Source: Legionella jamestowniensis | GTDB taxonomy: Bacteria; Pseudomonadota; Gammaproteobacteria; Legionellales; Legionellaceae | Length of the DNA stretch: 64,000 nt | NCBI RefSeq assembly: GCF_001467745.1 | Contig: NZ_LNYG01000012.1 | Location: 80,996-144,995, forward strand | Direction: 5' to 3' | Part shown: positions 1-7,974 of the stretch, one piece after another | Layout of the letters: each line of letters begins with the position of its first letter | Position numbering within the stretch: the stretch's first letter is position 1 | Program-made: the position numbers and the translations under genes | Notes under the pieces: generated by a model | Told to the model about the DNA's origin: nothing | The model's input: the letters and a program-made list of their open reading frames with translations, nothing else | Databases searched by the model: none

Positions 1-72
1 CTGGCTATGCTGTTCAAAAGTCCAGACAGCAGTGTAGCAATAAAACCGAATTATCAAGCAGTAACCCAAATT

Positions 73-149
73 GCGCTCGTAGCTCAGCTGGATAGAGTAC
101 TTGGCTTCGAACCAAGGTGTCGGGGGTTCGAGTCCCTCCGAGCGCGCCA
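73..149 (+). tRNA. tRNA-Arg (anticodon TCG), CCA encoded
   Basis: A full cloverleaf can be drawn. The 7-bp acceptor stem pairs GCGCTCG (73-79) with CGAGCGC (139-145), followed by discriminator G and an encoded CCA. The anticodon stem CTTGG/CCAAG encloses the loop CTTCGAA, so the anticodon is TCG, which reads CGA arginine codons. The T-loop GTTCGAGTC is standard. The gene sits at the edge of a decayed mobile region: an ISL3 transposase fragment begins about 25 bases past the CCA and an integrase fragment lies beyond it. This fits use of the tRNA 3' end as an integration site, but no second copy of the tRNA 3' end was noticed in this window. Confidence 0.97.
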
Positions 150-173
150 TATAAATATAAGGGGGTCTTGGGT

Positions 174-527
174 CTTCCCCAAATCCTTTTGGCTTATACC
201 CTCTGTATGTCGGTGAAATACTTCTTTACGTAAGCTTTCTGTGGCTCGTTGGTATTTGCCAATCCCTGGAAAACGTTGGTTGAAATAGCGTTTACAGGAA
301 TAACACTGATACTTATGAGCCTTGATACATAAATAGCTATAGCGCATTCCTAACGACTCATGACGTATCTTTCGCTCAAAACTATCTTTCTTCCTTAACC
401 GCTTACCATTGCAATAGATACAGCGAACAACTCGATTATAACTTACTTCAATAAAAACAGGATTGTTTCCTGTCACCTTGACTATTGAGTAACCAGGTAA
501 ATTTAGGATAATATCTTTCTTCGGCAC
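174..527 (-). pseudogene. ISL3-family transposase, N-terminal fragment
   Basis: About 118 recognisable residues from an ATG at 527. A zinc-finger-like region has C36-x2-C39 and C75-x2-C78 pairs. It is followed by the family-typical stretches RHESLGMR, KRYFNQRFPG and EGISQKDLGK, which make up the helix-turn-helix entry of ISL3 transposases. Full-length members are about 400 residues and carry a DDE catalytic domain, which is absent here. After GISQKDLGK the frame runs into sequence antisense to the tRNA, giving a meaningless tail. The fragment is non-functional as a transposase; a truncated DNA-binding protein could in principle still be made. Confidence 0.8.
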
Positions 528-608
528 TTTAACCCTCTTTTGACTGCGAAATCAAAGAGTTAGATTACTATAATCCCGTTAAAGTGCCCCTGTATTTGGG
601 GTAGAGCC
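174..608 (-). mobile_element. Truncated ISL3-family insertion sequence, one end preserved
   Basis: On the minus strand the element starts at 608 with GGCTCTACCCC, resembling the GGCTCT termini of ISL3-family elements. A leader of about 80 bases follows, then the transposase start at 527. Transposase similarity is lost near 174, so more than half of the element and its other terminal repeat are missing, and what follows is the tRNA-Arg. The outer end falls inside an integrase reading frame, which indicates insertion into that gene followed by a deletion reaching towards the tRNA. The element cannot be autonomous. Family assignment rests on the transposase N-terminus. Confidence 0.72.
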
Positions 609-888
609 GAAAATATTCTTCAAAAAAGGGGCGACCCCGCGTAAATGAGCCTTGTCATTAGTTAAACTACGCTTATGACTAGACTCCTCTAACCACCGAT
701 TAGCAGCGGCATACCACTCCTTTTTTGGAACTTTAAGAACTCGACTCGCTTCCCACAACTCACTTTTAAGTTTGTCATGAAAAAGCTGGGCTTCCAGCTT
801 ATTCTCAGTTTTTGTACTCTTCCGTATCCTTTTCCCATCATGGGTTATATCGACCCCGCAGTTTATGATGAATGGTTTTATTGCTCAT
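609..888 (-). pseudogene. Tyrosine-type site-specific integrase, N-terminal remnant
   Basis: An ATG at 888 preceded by AAAGGA (895-900) opens a frame beginning MSNKTIHHKLRG, which soon stops. A shift of frame then recovers VDITHDGKRIRKST, KLEAQLFHDKLKSELW, EWYAAANRWLEESSHK and DKAHLRGVAPFLKNI. This series matches the arm-binding and core-binding N-terminal domains of bacterial phage-type integrases. Similarity stops where the ISL3 end begins at 608, and the catalytic R-H-R-Y domain is absent. It is therefore broken twice, by a frameshift near its start and by IS insertion with deletion. Integrases next to tRNA genes usually belong to genomic islands or prophages. Recognition is from memory of the family. 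Confidence 0.7.
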
Positions 889-920
889 GTCCCGTCCTTT
901 CGTAATCATTTATTCCTATC

Positions 921-948
921 TTGTATATATAAATATTGTATATATAAT
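921..948 (+). promoter_or_regulatory. Putative sigma70 promoter within an AT-rich direct repeat
   Basis: TTGTAT (921-926) and TATAAT (943-948) are separated by 16 bp, about 30 bases upstream of the SPOR/beta-barrel gene. The two boxes lie in a near-exact tandem repeat: TTGTATATATAAATA at 921-935, then TTGTATATATAATA at 936-949. The -10 is a perfect consensus and the -35 is moderate. The repeat could also serve as a binding site. Confidence 0.5.
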
Positions 949-980
949 ATGGATTCAAAAAAATTATAAGGATATTGTCT

Positions 981-2057
981 ATGCGTGCTGTCTGTGTTTA
1001 TGTAAGTATGATCTCCGCTTCTCTATTAACAACTGTTGCTGCAAATTCTGCTACTCCAGTTAACACACCAGGGTCGAGTGTAAAAGTTATTCAAGGATTG
1101 TCTAATGCACAGCATTTTCAAGCGCCTTCAAATGGCCAATTTTATGTTCAAGCAGGAACATTTCGTTCGGCAAAAAATGCTGAAACATATAAGAATCAAT
1201 TAGCCGAGAAATTTCATCACCCAGTGCGCGTTAAAACACAGGGTAATTCCCATATGGTACTTATAGGCCCTATCAATTCAGCCGCTGAGGTTAGGAGGCT
1301 CGGTGGAGGAGCTGAAGTGAGGTCTGTACCAGTGGAGCAGCCCGTAGTAGGTTCACCAAACAGGTTCGAAGTTCTTGGAGCGCTAGGGATTGCCAATTTA
1401 AGGGCGGATAATAGTCGGCTAGGTGTAACCAGTTTTGAAATAGATACCCTCGTACCGAATAATAACAAGTGGAATACATTTGCAGCACAGTTAGGGGTCG
1501 GTTATGTCTATTATTTTGGTGACGCGCAACGCCATTCCGATGAAGTGCAATGGTTTCCTTCAATAGAACCACAGGTCAATGGCTATTATCTAGACGGCAA
1601 CTCCTCTATTCAAGGTGAGGTATGGCGCTTTGAAAGCTCAGAATTTAACGGACTAAGTTTTAAATCTTCTGTACAAAGTACACGCTTAATGTTTGACACA
1701 GCGCTTACAATTGTTTCGCGGCAATACTATTCTCTTTACGTTATAGGCGGTATTGGTAACGCTTGGAATCGTCTATCTTATAAAGACAGCGACAATGAGG
1801 ATGGTTCTTGTTCAATCGGTAACTTGAATTTAAATTCAAGAACGCATTCCAATTTTGCCTGGGAAGCTGGTGGTGGCTTGATGTATAGCTACAATGACCG
1901 GGTGGCGCTTACTTTACAATATTTATATACAGATTTAGGTGAGGCCGGTTCGTCTGCGAGTGGGACTTTCGGAAGTATTAGCTTGCCAGTTATTGTGCCA
2001 CCTCGTTTTGATCTGAGTGCGCAAACAGTGTCCCTTGGTATACATGTAGCAGTATAA
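981..2057 (+). CDS. SPOR-domain outer-membrane beta-barrel protein
   Basis: 358 residues. Residues 1-21 look like a signal peptide. Residues about 52-108 resemble a SPOR domain (GQFYVQAGTFRS through MVLIGPI), a fold that binds denuded peptidoglycan. Residues about 125-358 have alternating aromatic/polar strands ending in LGIHVAV, as expected of an 8-10-stranded outer-membrane barrel. The protein probably spans the outer membrane while touching the wall. The ATG at 981 is preferred because AAGGA (968-972) is 8 bases upstream; a TTG at 975 is too close. The DUF3494 gene follows after 26 bases, so the two are probably co-transcribed. The precise role is unknown. The location beside an integrase remnant suggests acquired DNA. 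Confidence 0.75.
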   Translation: MRAVCVYVSMISASLLTTVAANSATPVNTPGSSVKVIQGLSNAQHFQAPSNGQFYVQAGTFRSAKNAETYKNQLAEKFHHPVRVKTQGNSHMVLIGPINSAAEVRRLGGGAEVRSVPVEQPVVGSPNRFEVLGALGIANLRADNSRLGVTSFEIDTLVPNNNKWNTFAAQLGVGYVYYFGDAQRHSDEVQWFPSIEPQVNGYYLDGNSSIQGEVWRFESSEFNGLSFKSSVQSTRLMFDTALTIVSRQYYSLYVIGGIGNAWNRLSYKDSDNEDGSCSIGNLNLNSRTHSNFAWEAGGGLMYSYNDRVALTLQYLYTDLGEAGSSASGTFGSISLPVIVPPRFDLSAQTVSLGIHVAV

Positions 2058-2083
2058 ATCCAGGAATTAAAAGGAGATTAACG

Positions 2084-3274
2084 ATGTTGAAGTTCGTTCG
2101 ATATGGATTGGCAATCGCAAGTTTAGTACTGCCTTTGTTAGCGCAAGCAGAGTTATCGGGTTTGAAAGAAGTAGATAAAACGAATAGTAATGATTTTGCG
2201 AGGTGTGATCTGACGATTACATCCCCAAGATTTGCCAGTACTTTTTGTTCTGGTAATATACAATTCGGACTATACACCGTAACAAATACATCGCCTGTAC
2301 CTATATTACTACAGCGTATAGAGATTGTAAGAAGAGATGCTTTATTAGATGCCCAAACTGCTATCCTTGCCGCGCCTGTAAATAATTGTGTTGCTGGTAG
2401 AACTTTAGCACCAGGATCATCTTGCAACGTTTTAGTTAGGGTTTCAGCCTTAGCTGTGAGGGGTACTTTCAATCGGGTAGTGCGAATCTTCACACAGAAC
2501 ACACGCCAGCTCTTTGTCGACTCTTCACCAATTACTTCTTTTGTATCCGGGGTGAGCTGTCCTGCAGGAACACCACCAGTGTTGCCACCTTTCCCACCTT
2601 TACCCGTTCCGCCACCTGTTATAATACCAACTCCACCTGCGCTCTTTCCTCCCCTGTGTCCACTGTACCAGTTTGCTATTCTTGGGGCTACGACAGTTAC
2701 GAATGCAGGACCAAGTGTTATAAATGGTGATTTGGGTGTTTCTCCAGGTACCGCTGTTACTGGATTTCCTCCTGGAACAGTCAATGGAACTATCTATGCG
2801 GGTGTGGAACCTGCGGGATCAGCGCAAGATCAAGCTGCGACTAGGTATACCCAGCTTTCAGCACCAGCTACACCCTGTGAAGTTAATCTGACTGGTACTA
2901 ATTTAGGAGGCAGAACACTAGCTCCTGGGGTATATTGTTTCAATTCAAGTGCCGCACTCACCGGTACACTGGTTCTAGATGGTCAAGGTGATCCAAATGC
3001 GACCTTTGTTTTTCAAATAGGCTCTACTCTCACCACAGCATCTAATTCTGCTGTCCTGTTAACAGGAGGTGCTACGAGTAATAATGTACATTGGCAAATT
3101 GGCAGTTCAGCCACGTTTGGCACAGAGACAGCATTCCAAGGTAATGTTTACGCCCTCACTAGTATTACTATGAATACTGGCGCTGATCTCATTGGAAGAG
3201 CAGTGGCACTTAACGGTGCAGTTACACTAGATACTAATATAGTGACTAGAGTAAATGCTTGTCCTATCCCCTGA
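2084..3274 (+). CDS. Secreted ice-binding-like protein (DUF3494 family)
   Basis: 396 residues. A signal peptide ends near residue 22 (LLAQA). A Cys-containing domain covers about 23-160, a Pro-rich linker about 164-192, and a C-terminal DUF3494 domain about 193-395. DUF3494 marks are FAILGATTVTNAGPSVINGDLGVSPG near its start (given here only for position), TLAPGVYCF, and the repeated TLVLDGQGDPNATFVFQ / LTGGATSNNVHWQIG blocks of the beta-helix. The family includes antifreeze proteins, but many members are adhesion or surface proteins without proven ice binding, so function is open. AAGGAG (2071-2076) supports the ATG. It follows the barrel gene in one operon and ends before a strong terminator. 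DUF3494 genes are often horizontally transferred, consistent with the mobile setting. Confidence 0.85.
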   Translation: MLKFVRYGLAIASLVLPLLAQAELSGLKEVDKTNSNDFARCDLTITSPRFASTFCSGNIQFGLYTVTNTSPVPILLQRIEIVRRDALLDAQTAILAAPVNNCVAGRTLAPGSSCNVLVRVSALAVRGTFNRVVRIFTQNTRQLFVDSSPITSFVSGVSCPAGTPPVLPPFPPLPVPPPVIIPTPPALFPPLCPLYQFAILGATTVTNAGPSVINGDLGVSPGTAVTGFPPGTVNGTIYAGVEPAGSAQDQAATRYTQLSAPATPCEVNLTGTNLGGRTLAPGVYCFNSSAALTGTLVLDGQGDPNATFVFQIGSTLTTASNSAVLLTGGATSNNVHWQIGSSATFGTETAFQGNVYALTSITMNTGADLIGRAVALNGAVTLDTNIVTRVNACPIP

Positions 3275-3304
3275 AAGATGTTCATCTTAGTAATTTAAAA
3301 TTTC

Positions 3305-3330
3305 AAAAGCCCCATCAAAGGGGCTTTTTT
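3305..3330 (+). terminator. Rho-independent terminator of the DUF3494 operon
   Basis: A perfect stem AAAGCCCC (3306-3313) / GGGGCTTT (3320-3327) has a 6-base loop and is followed by a T run, starting 31 bases after the DUF3494 stop codon. A group II intron fragment begins 9 bases beyond the T run. Confidence 0.9.
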
Positions 3331-3338
3331 GTGAGTAG

Positions 3339-3590
3339 GTGCGCCGGGCACGGCGCAAGTGTAGGCGGTGAAAGTCCGCTGTGGGCTGACTCAAACTGGT
3401 CCACTAGCCTCGAGCAAGGGATCCATCGTGAGGTGGAATCTGAAGGAAGCCTAGGGCAAATCAAGCGGTAACTAACAGGAACTGGATGGTAGGCTGTTAT
3501 GACTGGGCAACCTAGCCTTAGATAGAATAATTCGCGTTTGAGCGAAGTGCATAACAGTATATCTGGTCGTAGATAATATAGCATGCTGTG
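3339..3590 (+). mobile_element. 5' fragment of a group II intron RNA, no reverse transcriptase
   Basis: The segment starts with GTGCG, the conserved group II 5' boundary. It continues with stretches typical of domain I in bacterial group II introns: GGCGGTGAAAGTCCGC (3363-3378), GGTCCACTAGCC, GAGCAAGGGATCCATCGTGA and CTGAAGGAAGCC. No reverse transcriptase/maturase frame and no domain V or VI sequence follows. From about 3600 the sequence turns into low-complexity AT-rich DNA, so only the 5' part survives. It lies just downstream of a hairpin terminator, the preferred target of group IIC introns. Class assignment and the exact 3' limit are uncertain. Short open frames across this stretch on both strands are not genes. 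Confidence 0.7.
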
Positions 3591-3878
3591 GATTAGGTGC
3601 TCCTTTTATTTCTTTTTTTGGATTTATTTTTATTGGGCTTGTAAAAGCTGTATTTCTTGTTTTTACAAACCATTTTTATGGCTAGGCTATATAAAAAAGA
3701 TAACCAGGGATTTGTTATCAAAGCAAAATATGTGATGAAGAAATCCATGCGTAAGTGTTAAATATCAAAGAATCAACATCTCACCAACAATCTTAGTAAA
3801 ATAGTTTATACCTTCCTACCTCATCCAATTTTGATTACCATACCACGCGAATTTAACTTAAGTTTCAAGGAACGTTTC
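3591..3878. other. Intergenic, no gene seen
   Basis: AT-rich DNA between the intron fragment and the SDR gene. The only structure noticed is an inverted repeat TTGTAAAA/TTTTACAA around 3640-3670, without a clear terminator tail. No coding signal was seen on either strand. Confidence 0.5.
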
Positions 3879-4673
3879 ATGATGAACATCAATAATAAAG
3901 CAGCATTAGTGACAGGAGCCAGCCATGGAATTGGTCTTGAACTGGCAAAAATTCTATTAAGTGACGGCTGGGTTGTCTATGGTACAGGGCGGGATATGAG
4001 CAGTTTAGAGGATACTAAAGTGCTATTTCCCCGCTTTGTACCCATTCAATCAGATTTTACTCGCAATAGTGATATTGAACGCGTTGCAAAAGTTATTAAA
4101 AATGCAGGAATACCTCTTCATCTTTCCGTACAAAATGCAGGAATGAAAAGTCCTCCACGTCCGTTAACTGATTACGATTGTGACAGTATTGATGAAGTTT
4201 TTCAGGTTAATTTATTAGCACCAATGAAGCTGACAGCTCTTCTTGCCTCAGAAATGACGGTACAATCGCGGATTTTATTTGTTACATCAAGAGCTGCGAC
4301 TCTGAAACTTAAAGAAAGCTCGACTTACTGTGCTAGTAAAGCCGGTTTGGATGAAGTAACTGCTATTGTGAGAAAAGAGTTAGAAGAAAAAAATATTGGT
4401 GTGTCTTGTGTTATTCCCGGTGAAGTTGATACCCGAATTCAAAAAACGCTAAGGGAAACCACCTCATTTCATTTGCACAAAATCTTTGATGAGGCTTATC
4501 AAACTGGTCGATTAATTAGTCCAAAAACGTGCGCAGTATTTCTTAAGTGGTTTCTTTGCGACCTATCTTTTGATGAATATAAACAAAGCAATATGCCCGT
4601 TTCCATCTATGAGGAATGGCATCATCCATTCTGGCTTAGAGATAGGAATCAGTTGCCTCCCTTTCCTTTCTAA
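3879..4673 (+). CDS. Short-chain dehydrogenase/reductase (SDR)
   Basis: 264 residues, classical SDR size. The Rossmann motif TGASHGIG is at 12-19 and binds NAD(P). NAG is at 86-88 and catalytic N111 lies in VNLLAPM. S137 is the likely catalytic serine, and Y150-x3-K154 (YCASK) completes the tetrad. PG after beta-6 (VIPGEVDT) is also typical. The substrate cannot be told. The ATG at 3879 is chosen because AAGGAA lies about 7 bases upstream and the SDR fold begins directly after it; the frame is open to 3831 but without a site. It is monocistronic and convergent with the GNAT gene downstream. Confidence 0.9.
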   Translation: MMNINNKAALVTGASHGIGLELAKILLSDGWVVYGTGRDMSSLEDTKVLFPRFVPIQSDFTRNSDIERVAKVIKNAGIPLHLSVQNAGMKSPPRPLTDYDCDSIDEVFQVNLLAPMKLTALLASEMTVQSRILFVTSRAATLKLKESSTYCASKAGLDEVTAIVRKELEEKNIGVSCVIPGEVDTRIQKTLRETTSFHLHKIFDEAYQTGRLISPKTCAVFLKWFLCDLSFDEYKQSNMPVSIYEEWHHPFWLRDRNQLPPFPF

Positions 4674-4792
4674 TTCATTTTAGGAAACTTTTACGATTAG
4701 CTCACAAAAGTTCGACTTTTGAGAAAGATGATTAGTTTGTTCTATTGTTTTTTCAAGGCATAATTCTCTTATGGAGAGTATGCCCTTATTCT

Positions 4793-5215
4793 CTACAATT
4801 GTTTCCTCAAATAAATCCGATCATGCCCTTCTAAATAATTTTTAATTGTCCCCAAATGCTGATAACCTTGTTTTAAATAAAATCCTTCTGCCTGAAAAGA
4901 AAAAGTATCTAATGTTGATGTTGAAATCCCTCGTTTAATTGCTTCAGCTTCTACACTGCGTAATAGTTCAGCACCGATACCAAGACCACGGTATTCTTCG
5001 TTAACCCAGAGGACATCAACGTATATTGAGCTCTTATGAGCATATACAATAGCCCCACCAATAATATTGCTCACGTTATCTTTCACATAGACTGAATAAC
5101 GATCTGGCTTGGTTCCTGTAAAAGGAGCATTAAAATTAATTATTCCATCACGAATAATTTTATCTTGCTGTTCTAATAGATTAGTGTCTATAACAAGTTT
5201 GAATTGGTAATTCAT
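4793..5215 (-). CDS. GNAT-family N-acetyltransferase
   Basis: 140 residues. The acetyl-CoA-binding motif A is RGLGIGAELL (Q/RxxGxG/A type), preceded by VDVLWVNEEY on beta-4 and followed by a helix; the C-terminal FYLKQGYQHLG is the usual GNAT tail. The acceptor is unknown. The ATG at 5215 is favoured because AAAGGA lies about 9 bases upstream; a TTG at 5221 is only 3 bases from it. It faces the SDR gene convergently. Confidence 0.85.
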   Translation of the reverse strand: MNYQFKLVIDTNLLEQQDKIIRDGIINFNAPFTGTKPDRYSVYVKDNVSNIIGGAIVYAHKSSIYVDVLWVNEEYRGLGIGAELLRSVEAEAIKRGISTSTLDTFSFQAEGFYLKQGYQHLGTIKNYLEGHDRIYLRKQL

Positions 5216-5482
5216 TGACAATGATCCTTTAAAGTATTATATGATTGAGCATTTTTCTACCATTCCTATAATCTCATCGAGCGAAAGATGACTTACATTT
5301 TTATCTAGTGAAATAAAATTGTGTAAAGTAGCAAACCATGTGGCGAAGAAAAAACTAAAAAATCCCAGTGTGATTACCCATCAAGAAGAACGCTGGCTCC
5401 CGATGAAGTCCCAAGAATTTTTCAATAGCCAAAACCACTTCATTTTTTGTCGTTTTTATATAAAGAGGTACTGCACCTTATT

Positions 5483-6484
5483 TTAAATTTTAGTAATTGA
5501 TGCGTTCATAAATTCTTTTAACCGACCACTAAGTTTCCCATACCTCTGAACTCGCATAAATCGTATTGGATCACACGCGAGCCTCAATCTGTATTGGGCT
5601 AATGCCTCATAAATACACCACAATACCTGTGCAATTTTAAGTGTCTTTAATAAGTGGTCTCTGGACTCACATTTCATGTAATTTCTCAGGTAAGCTTCTA
5701 TGAGCTGCAAATAGGCATCATCTTTATCTGTTAGGGCGTGGTGCGTTTTGACCTGTCGTAAACAACCCACTAATGAAAAAAAGGGATGTGAAATTACTAT
5801 CTCGCCCAGATCAATAAATGTAATGTTTCCTGATTGCTCTTCTATCAGAATATTATTGTCATGAAAATCACATTGTACCAATGTTTGTTTGATAGAATAG
5901 GCAGATAATTTTTTACATAAATCGGAAACCTTGGGGAGTAGTGCCTCTAATTCATCAAGTTCTAGTTCTGACAGCCCATCTGCCAATAATATCTCCTTTT
6001 GTGAAAGCAATTGCATGTATAAATTAGGTAATTTATCTAATCGCCAATCGGGAACCCCCATACCAAGAAAAACATTTACATGCTCTGTAACAGCTACCTG
6101 AAGCGATGAAAATTGCTCCACAGCTTGGCACAGCAAATTAGCATCAAATTTTTTTCTTAAACCGTCTCGCAATGGCCCACCTGCGTCTTGCATCAAGAAA
6201 CAATGAAGCTGAGTATGATGTGCAATAATCTTTGGAACAGGGGCTTGAAACTGGGTATACAAAAGCTGAGTAATAGGAGCCTCTAATGCAAGCTGTTCTG
6301 GCGTTTGCTTCAGATAAATAATACCCTTATTTGTTTGAAAGCGTGTTACGAAAGACCAAGGAGTATCTTGGATTTTCTCTGATACGTTACTTTTTAGTGT
6401 ATACCCAAGAGATAAAAGTGTGTCACAAGCCCACTTAATGCTTTCTCTATTTGGATTGCTCTCGTTTAATTCCGTTGTCATCAT
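5483..6484 (-). CDS. Aminoglycoside-phosphotransferase-fold (APH) kinase-like protein
   Basis: 333 residues. The catalytic loop CDFHDNNIL corresponds to the HGDxxxxN motif of APH/choline-kinase enzymes with the first His replaced by Cys. The metal-binding TFIDLGE follows about 12 residues later. The N-lobe contains IIYLKQ, which may hold the ATP-binding Lys. Members of this fold phosphorylate small molecules such as antibiotics, choline or sugars; the substrate here cannot be inferred. Either of two adjacent ATGs (6484, 6481) could start the protein; no good ribosome site is visible. A 10-bp inverted repeat lies upstream at 6554-6602. Confidence 0.75.
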   Translation of the reverse strand: MMTTELNESNPNRESIKWACDTLLSLGYTLKSNVSEKIQDTPWSFVTRFQTNKGIIYLKQTPEQLALEAPITQLLYTQFQAPVPKIIAHHTQLHCFLMQDAGGPLRDGLRKKFDANLLCQAVEQFSSLQVAVTEHVNVFLGMGVPDWRLDKLPNLYMQLLSQKEILLADGLSELELDELEALLPKVSDLCKKLSAYSIKQTLVQCDFHDNNILIEEQSGNITFIDLGEIVISHPFFSLVGCLRQVKTHHALTDKDDAYLQLIEAYLRNYMKCESRDHLLKTLKIAQVLWCIYEALAQYRLRLACDPIRFMRVQRYGKLSGRLKEFMNASITKI

Positions 6485-6553
6485 TTGTTATGGATTTCTC
6501 TTGACCTAAGTGAATAATCAATATCCAGCCGTTATTTTCATGAGTTCAATACC

Positions 6554-6602
6554 ATATTAGTAATTAATATTGTATTAATGTTTTATGAATGCTTACTAAT
6601 AT
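6554..6602. repeat. Perfect 10-bp inverted repeat upstream of the APH-like gene
   Basis: ATATTAGTAA (6554-6563) and TTACTAATAT (6593-6602) are perfect inverse copies 29 bases apart in a very AT-rich spacer. They sit 70-120 bases upstream of the APH-like start. They could be an operator pair or a weak cruciform. No function is shown. Confidence 0.45.
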
Positions 6603-6687
6603 TCTTATATCGTATAACCCCATAAGATTAAAGCAAGTCAGTTATTTGCAAAATCATCAGTGATTTTAGGTCAAGTTTAATTACTCT

Positions 6688-7185
6688 TTAAAGCCATTTG
6701 AGGGCTTTGTCCAGTTGATATATCAAATGGATTTGGTGATTTATAAGATGTAGAGCTCCTTTCTCATTAACCTTTTGTTCAACATTTTCATTAGCCTTAT
6801 AGGCAATATCTATCTTATAGTTGTTGTCGGGCATCAGGTTTTTATTGAGAAGCCTAGTAACAAATTGATCATATACTTTTGGATCAGGGATATTAATTCT
6901 CAAGTTATCCCCTTCTCTTGAGATGTGAATATTTTGTGCATCTACTTCATCTTCACTCTTATTATAAAGCTCATTTAGATCTTTTTCATCGTCATCACTA
7001 AGCAGTGCATTACCTTGAAAATGGATTAATCCCTTAGCTGAATCCAATTCAATCGAAAATACAGCTAAATCATTTTTAAAATAATAAAGGAAATCATCTT
7101 CAAAATTCCAAGCCTCACTATTTTCCAGATAAAAGGATAATGCTGCATAATCTGGAAGCAAAAAGTTAGCCCATCCTTTATACAC
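6688..7185 (-). CDS. Hypothetical protein, 165 residues
   Basis: Not recognised. It is acidic and soluble, with no signal peptide or membrane segment. It has a DDDEKDLNELYNKSEDEVD region in the middle and a basic/aromatic C-terminus ending YQLDKALKWL. The start is a GTG at 7185 with GGGAGG six bases upstream, a strong site that settles the start. It is divergent from the AAC(6')-like gene, with 88 bases between them. Confidence 0.6.
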   Translation of the reverse strand: MYKGWANFLLPDYAALSFYLENSEAWNFEDDFLYYFKNDLAVFSIELDSAKGLIHFQGNALLSDDDEKDLNELYNKSEDEVDAQNIHISREGDNLRINIPDPKVYDQFVTRLLNKNLMPDNNYKIDIAYKANENVEQKVNEKGALHLINHQIHLIYQLDKALKWL

Positions 7186-7273
7186 GGAATCCTCCCTGCT
7201 CTTGATGTATAATCGTATGGATACCGTGTAAGCACGGTAAGTAGATGTTTACTCTGATATTGCCTCATACGCT

Positions 7274-7813
7274 ATGATGAATCAATTTACATTTAAACCT
7301 CTAAAGATAGAGGATTTAAGACAACTCCACCAATGGTTTCAAGAGGCCATCGTTAATCATTGGTATGCAAGAGGTAAGCATTTGACACTCAATGACATCA
7401 AAGAAAAATATGAACCAAGAATTTTAGGTAAAGAGGACGTACCAAGTTTTATTGTGTATCTCAGCAACTCCCCTTTCGGATTCATTCAATATTATTTGCT
7501 CACAGAATCGTTACCTGATGGGATTGGTGGCTATGAAAATAAGCTCTTTCGACAACACAAGGCGAAAGATCTAGTCGGAATCGATCTGTTTATTGCTGAA
7601 GAGCGAGGACGAAACAAGGGATTGGGGGTAGAACTTATAAGTCAATTTATTGATAAATTTCTAACTGGATTTAAAGCCGTTGTGGTGGATCCAGATGTCA
7701 ATAATCAACAAGCCATTCGCTGCTATGAAAAAGCGGATTTTACTCAAACAGGATTTAGTGAGGATTCAAACCATCTCATCATGATAAAATCCTTATCACT
7801 GGCTAAAGGTTGA
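7274..7813 (+). CDS. AAC(6')-type aminoglycoside N-acetyltransferase homologue
   Basis: 179 residues, the size of AAC(6') enzymes. The pattern follows AAC(6')-Ib: an N-terminal LHQWFQEAIVNHWY, then SFIVYLSNSPFGFIQYY, then GIDLFIAEERGRNKGLG (acetyl-CoA motif A) and DPDVNNQQAIRCYEKADF. That last block corresponds to the DPSPSNLRAIRCYEKAGF region of AAC(6')-Ib. Such enzymes acetylate the 6' amine of aminoglycosides using acetyl-CoA. Chromosomal homologues may instead act on endogenous amines, so resistance should not be assumed. Two tandem ATGs start the frame; no clear Shine-Dalgarno site is seen. Confidence 0.8.
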   Translation: MMNQFTFKPLKIEDLRQLHQWFQEAIVNHWYARGKHLTLNDIKEKYEPRILGKEDVPSFIVYLSNSPFGFIQYYLLTESLPDGIGGYENKLFRQHKAKDLVGIDLFIAEERGRNKGLGVELISQFIDKFLTGFKAVVVDPDVNNQQAIRCYEKADFTQTGFSEDSNHLIMIKSLSLAKG

Positions 7814-7974
7814 TAATGAACGTTTAAAAAATCATGATTGATTCTGATACATTTTGTTCACATAGACTTGTTTAAATTAAAAACCCTCTATGCGTACCTA
7901 TTAGATGCCCAATTTTAATAAAACATTAATACTAATTGCCTATAATATGTCATATATGTCTAAATGAGATACAT

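Noticed and set aside
7-216. Open frame across the tRNA on the plus strand, and the antisense tail of the transposase frame over the tRNA
   Set aside because: Both are readings through the tRNA-Arg gene. The antisense ARRDSNPRHLGSK-type peptide is a well-known artefact of tRNA sequence.
1990-2784. Long minus-strand frame (264 residues) antisense to the DUF3494 gene
   Set aside because: Gly/Pro-rich composition mirrors the plus-strand repeats, and it lacks a start site; the plus strand has a signal peptide and a known domain.
3259-3584. Open frames on both strands across 3259-3584
   Set aside because: They lie within the group II intron RNA fragment and have no ribosome sites or protein-like composition.
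4704-4721. Hairpin CAAAAGT-TCG-style between the SDR and GNAT genes
   Set aside because: The stem is only 7 bp, A/T-rich and without a T run on either strand, so it was not called a terminator.
5222-5482. Coding-like minus-strand stretch around 5340-5460
   Set aside because: A short frame is open for about 30 codons but has stops on both sides and no recognised motif; too little to call a pseudogene.
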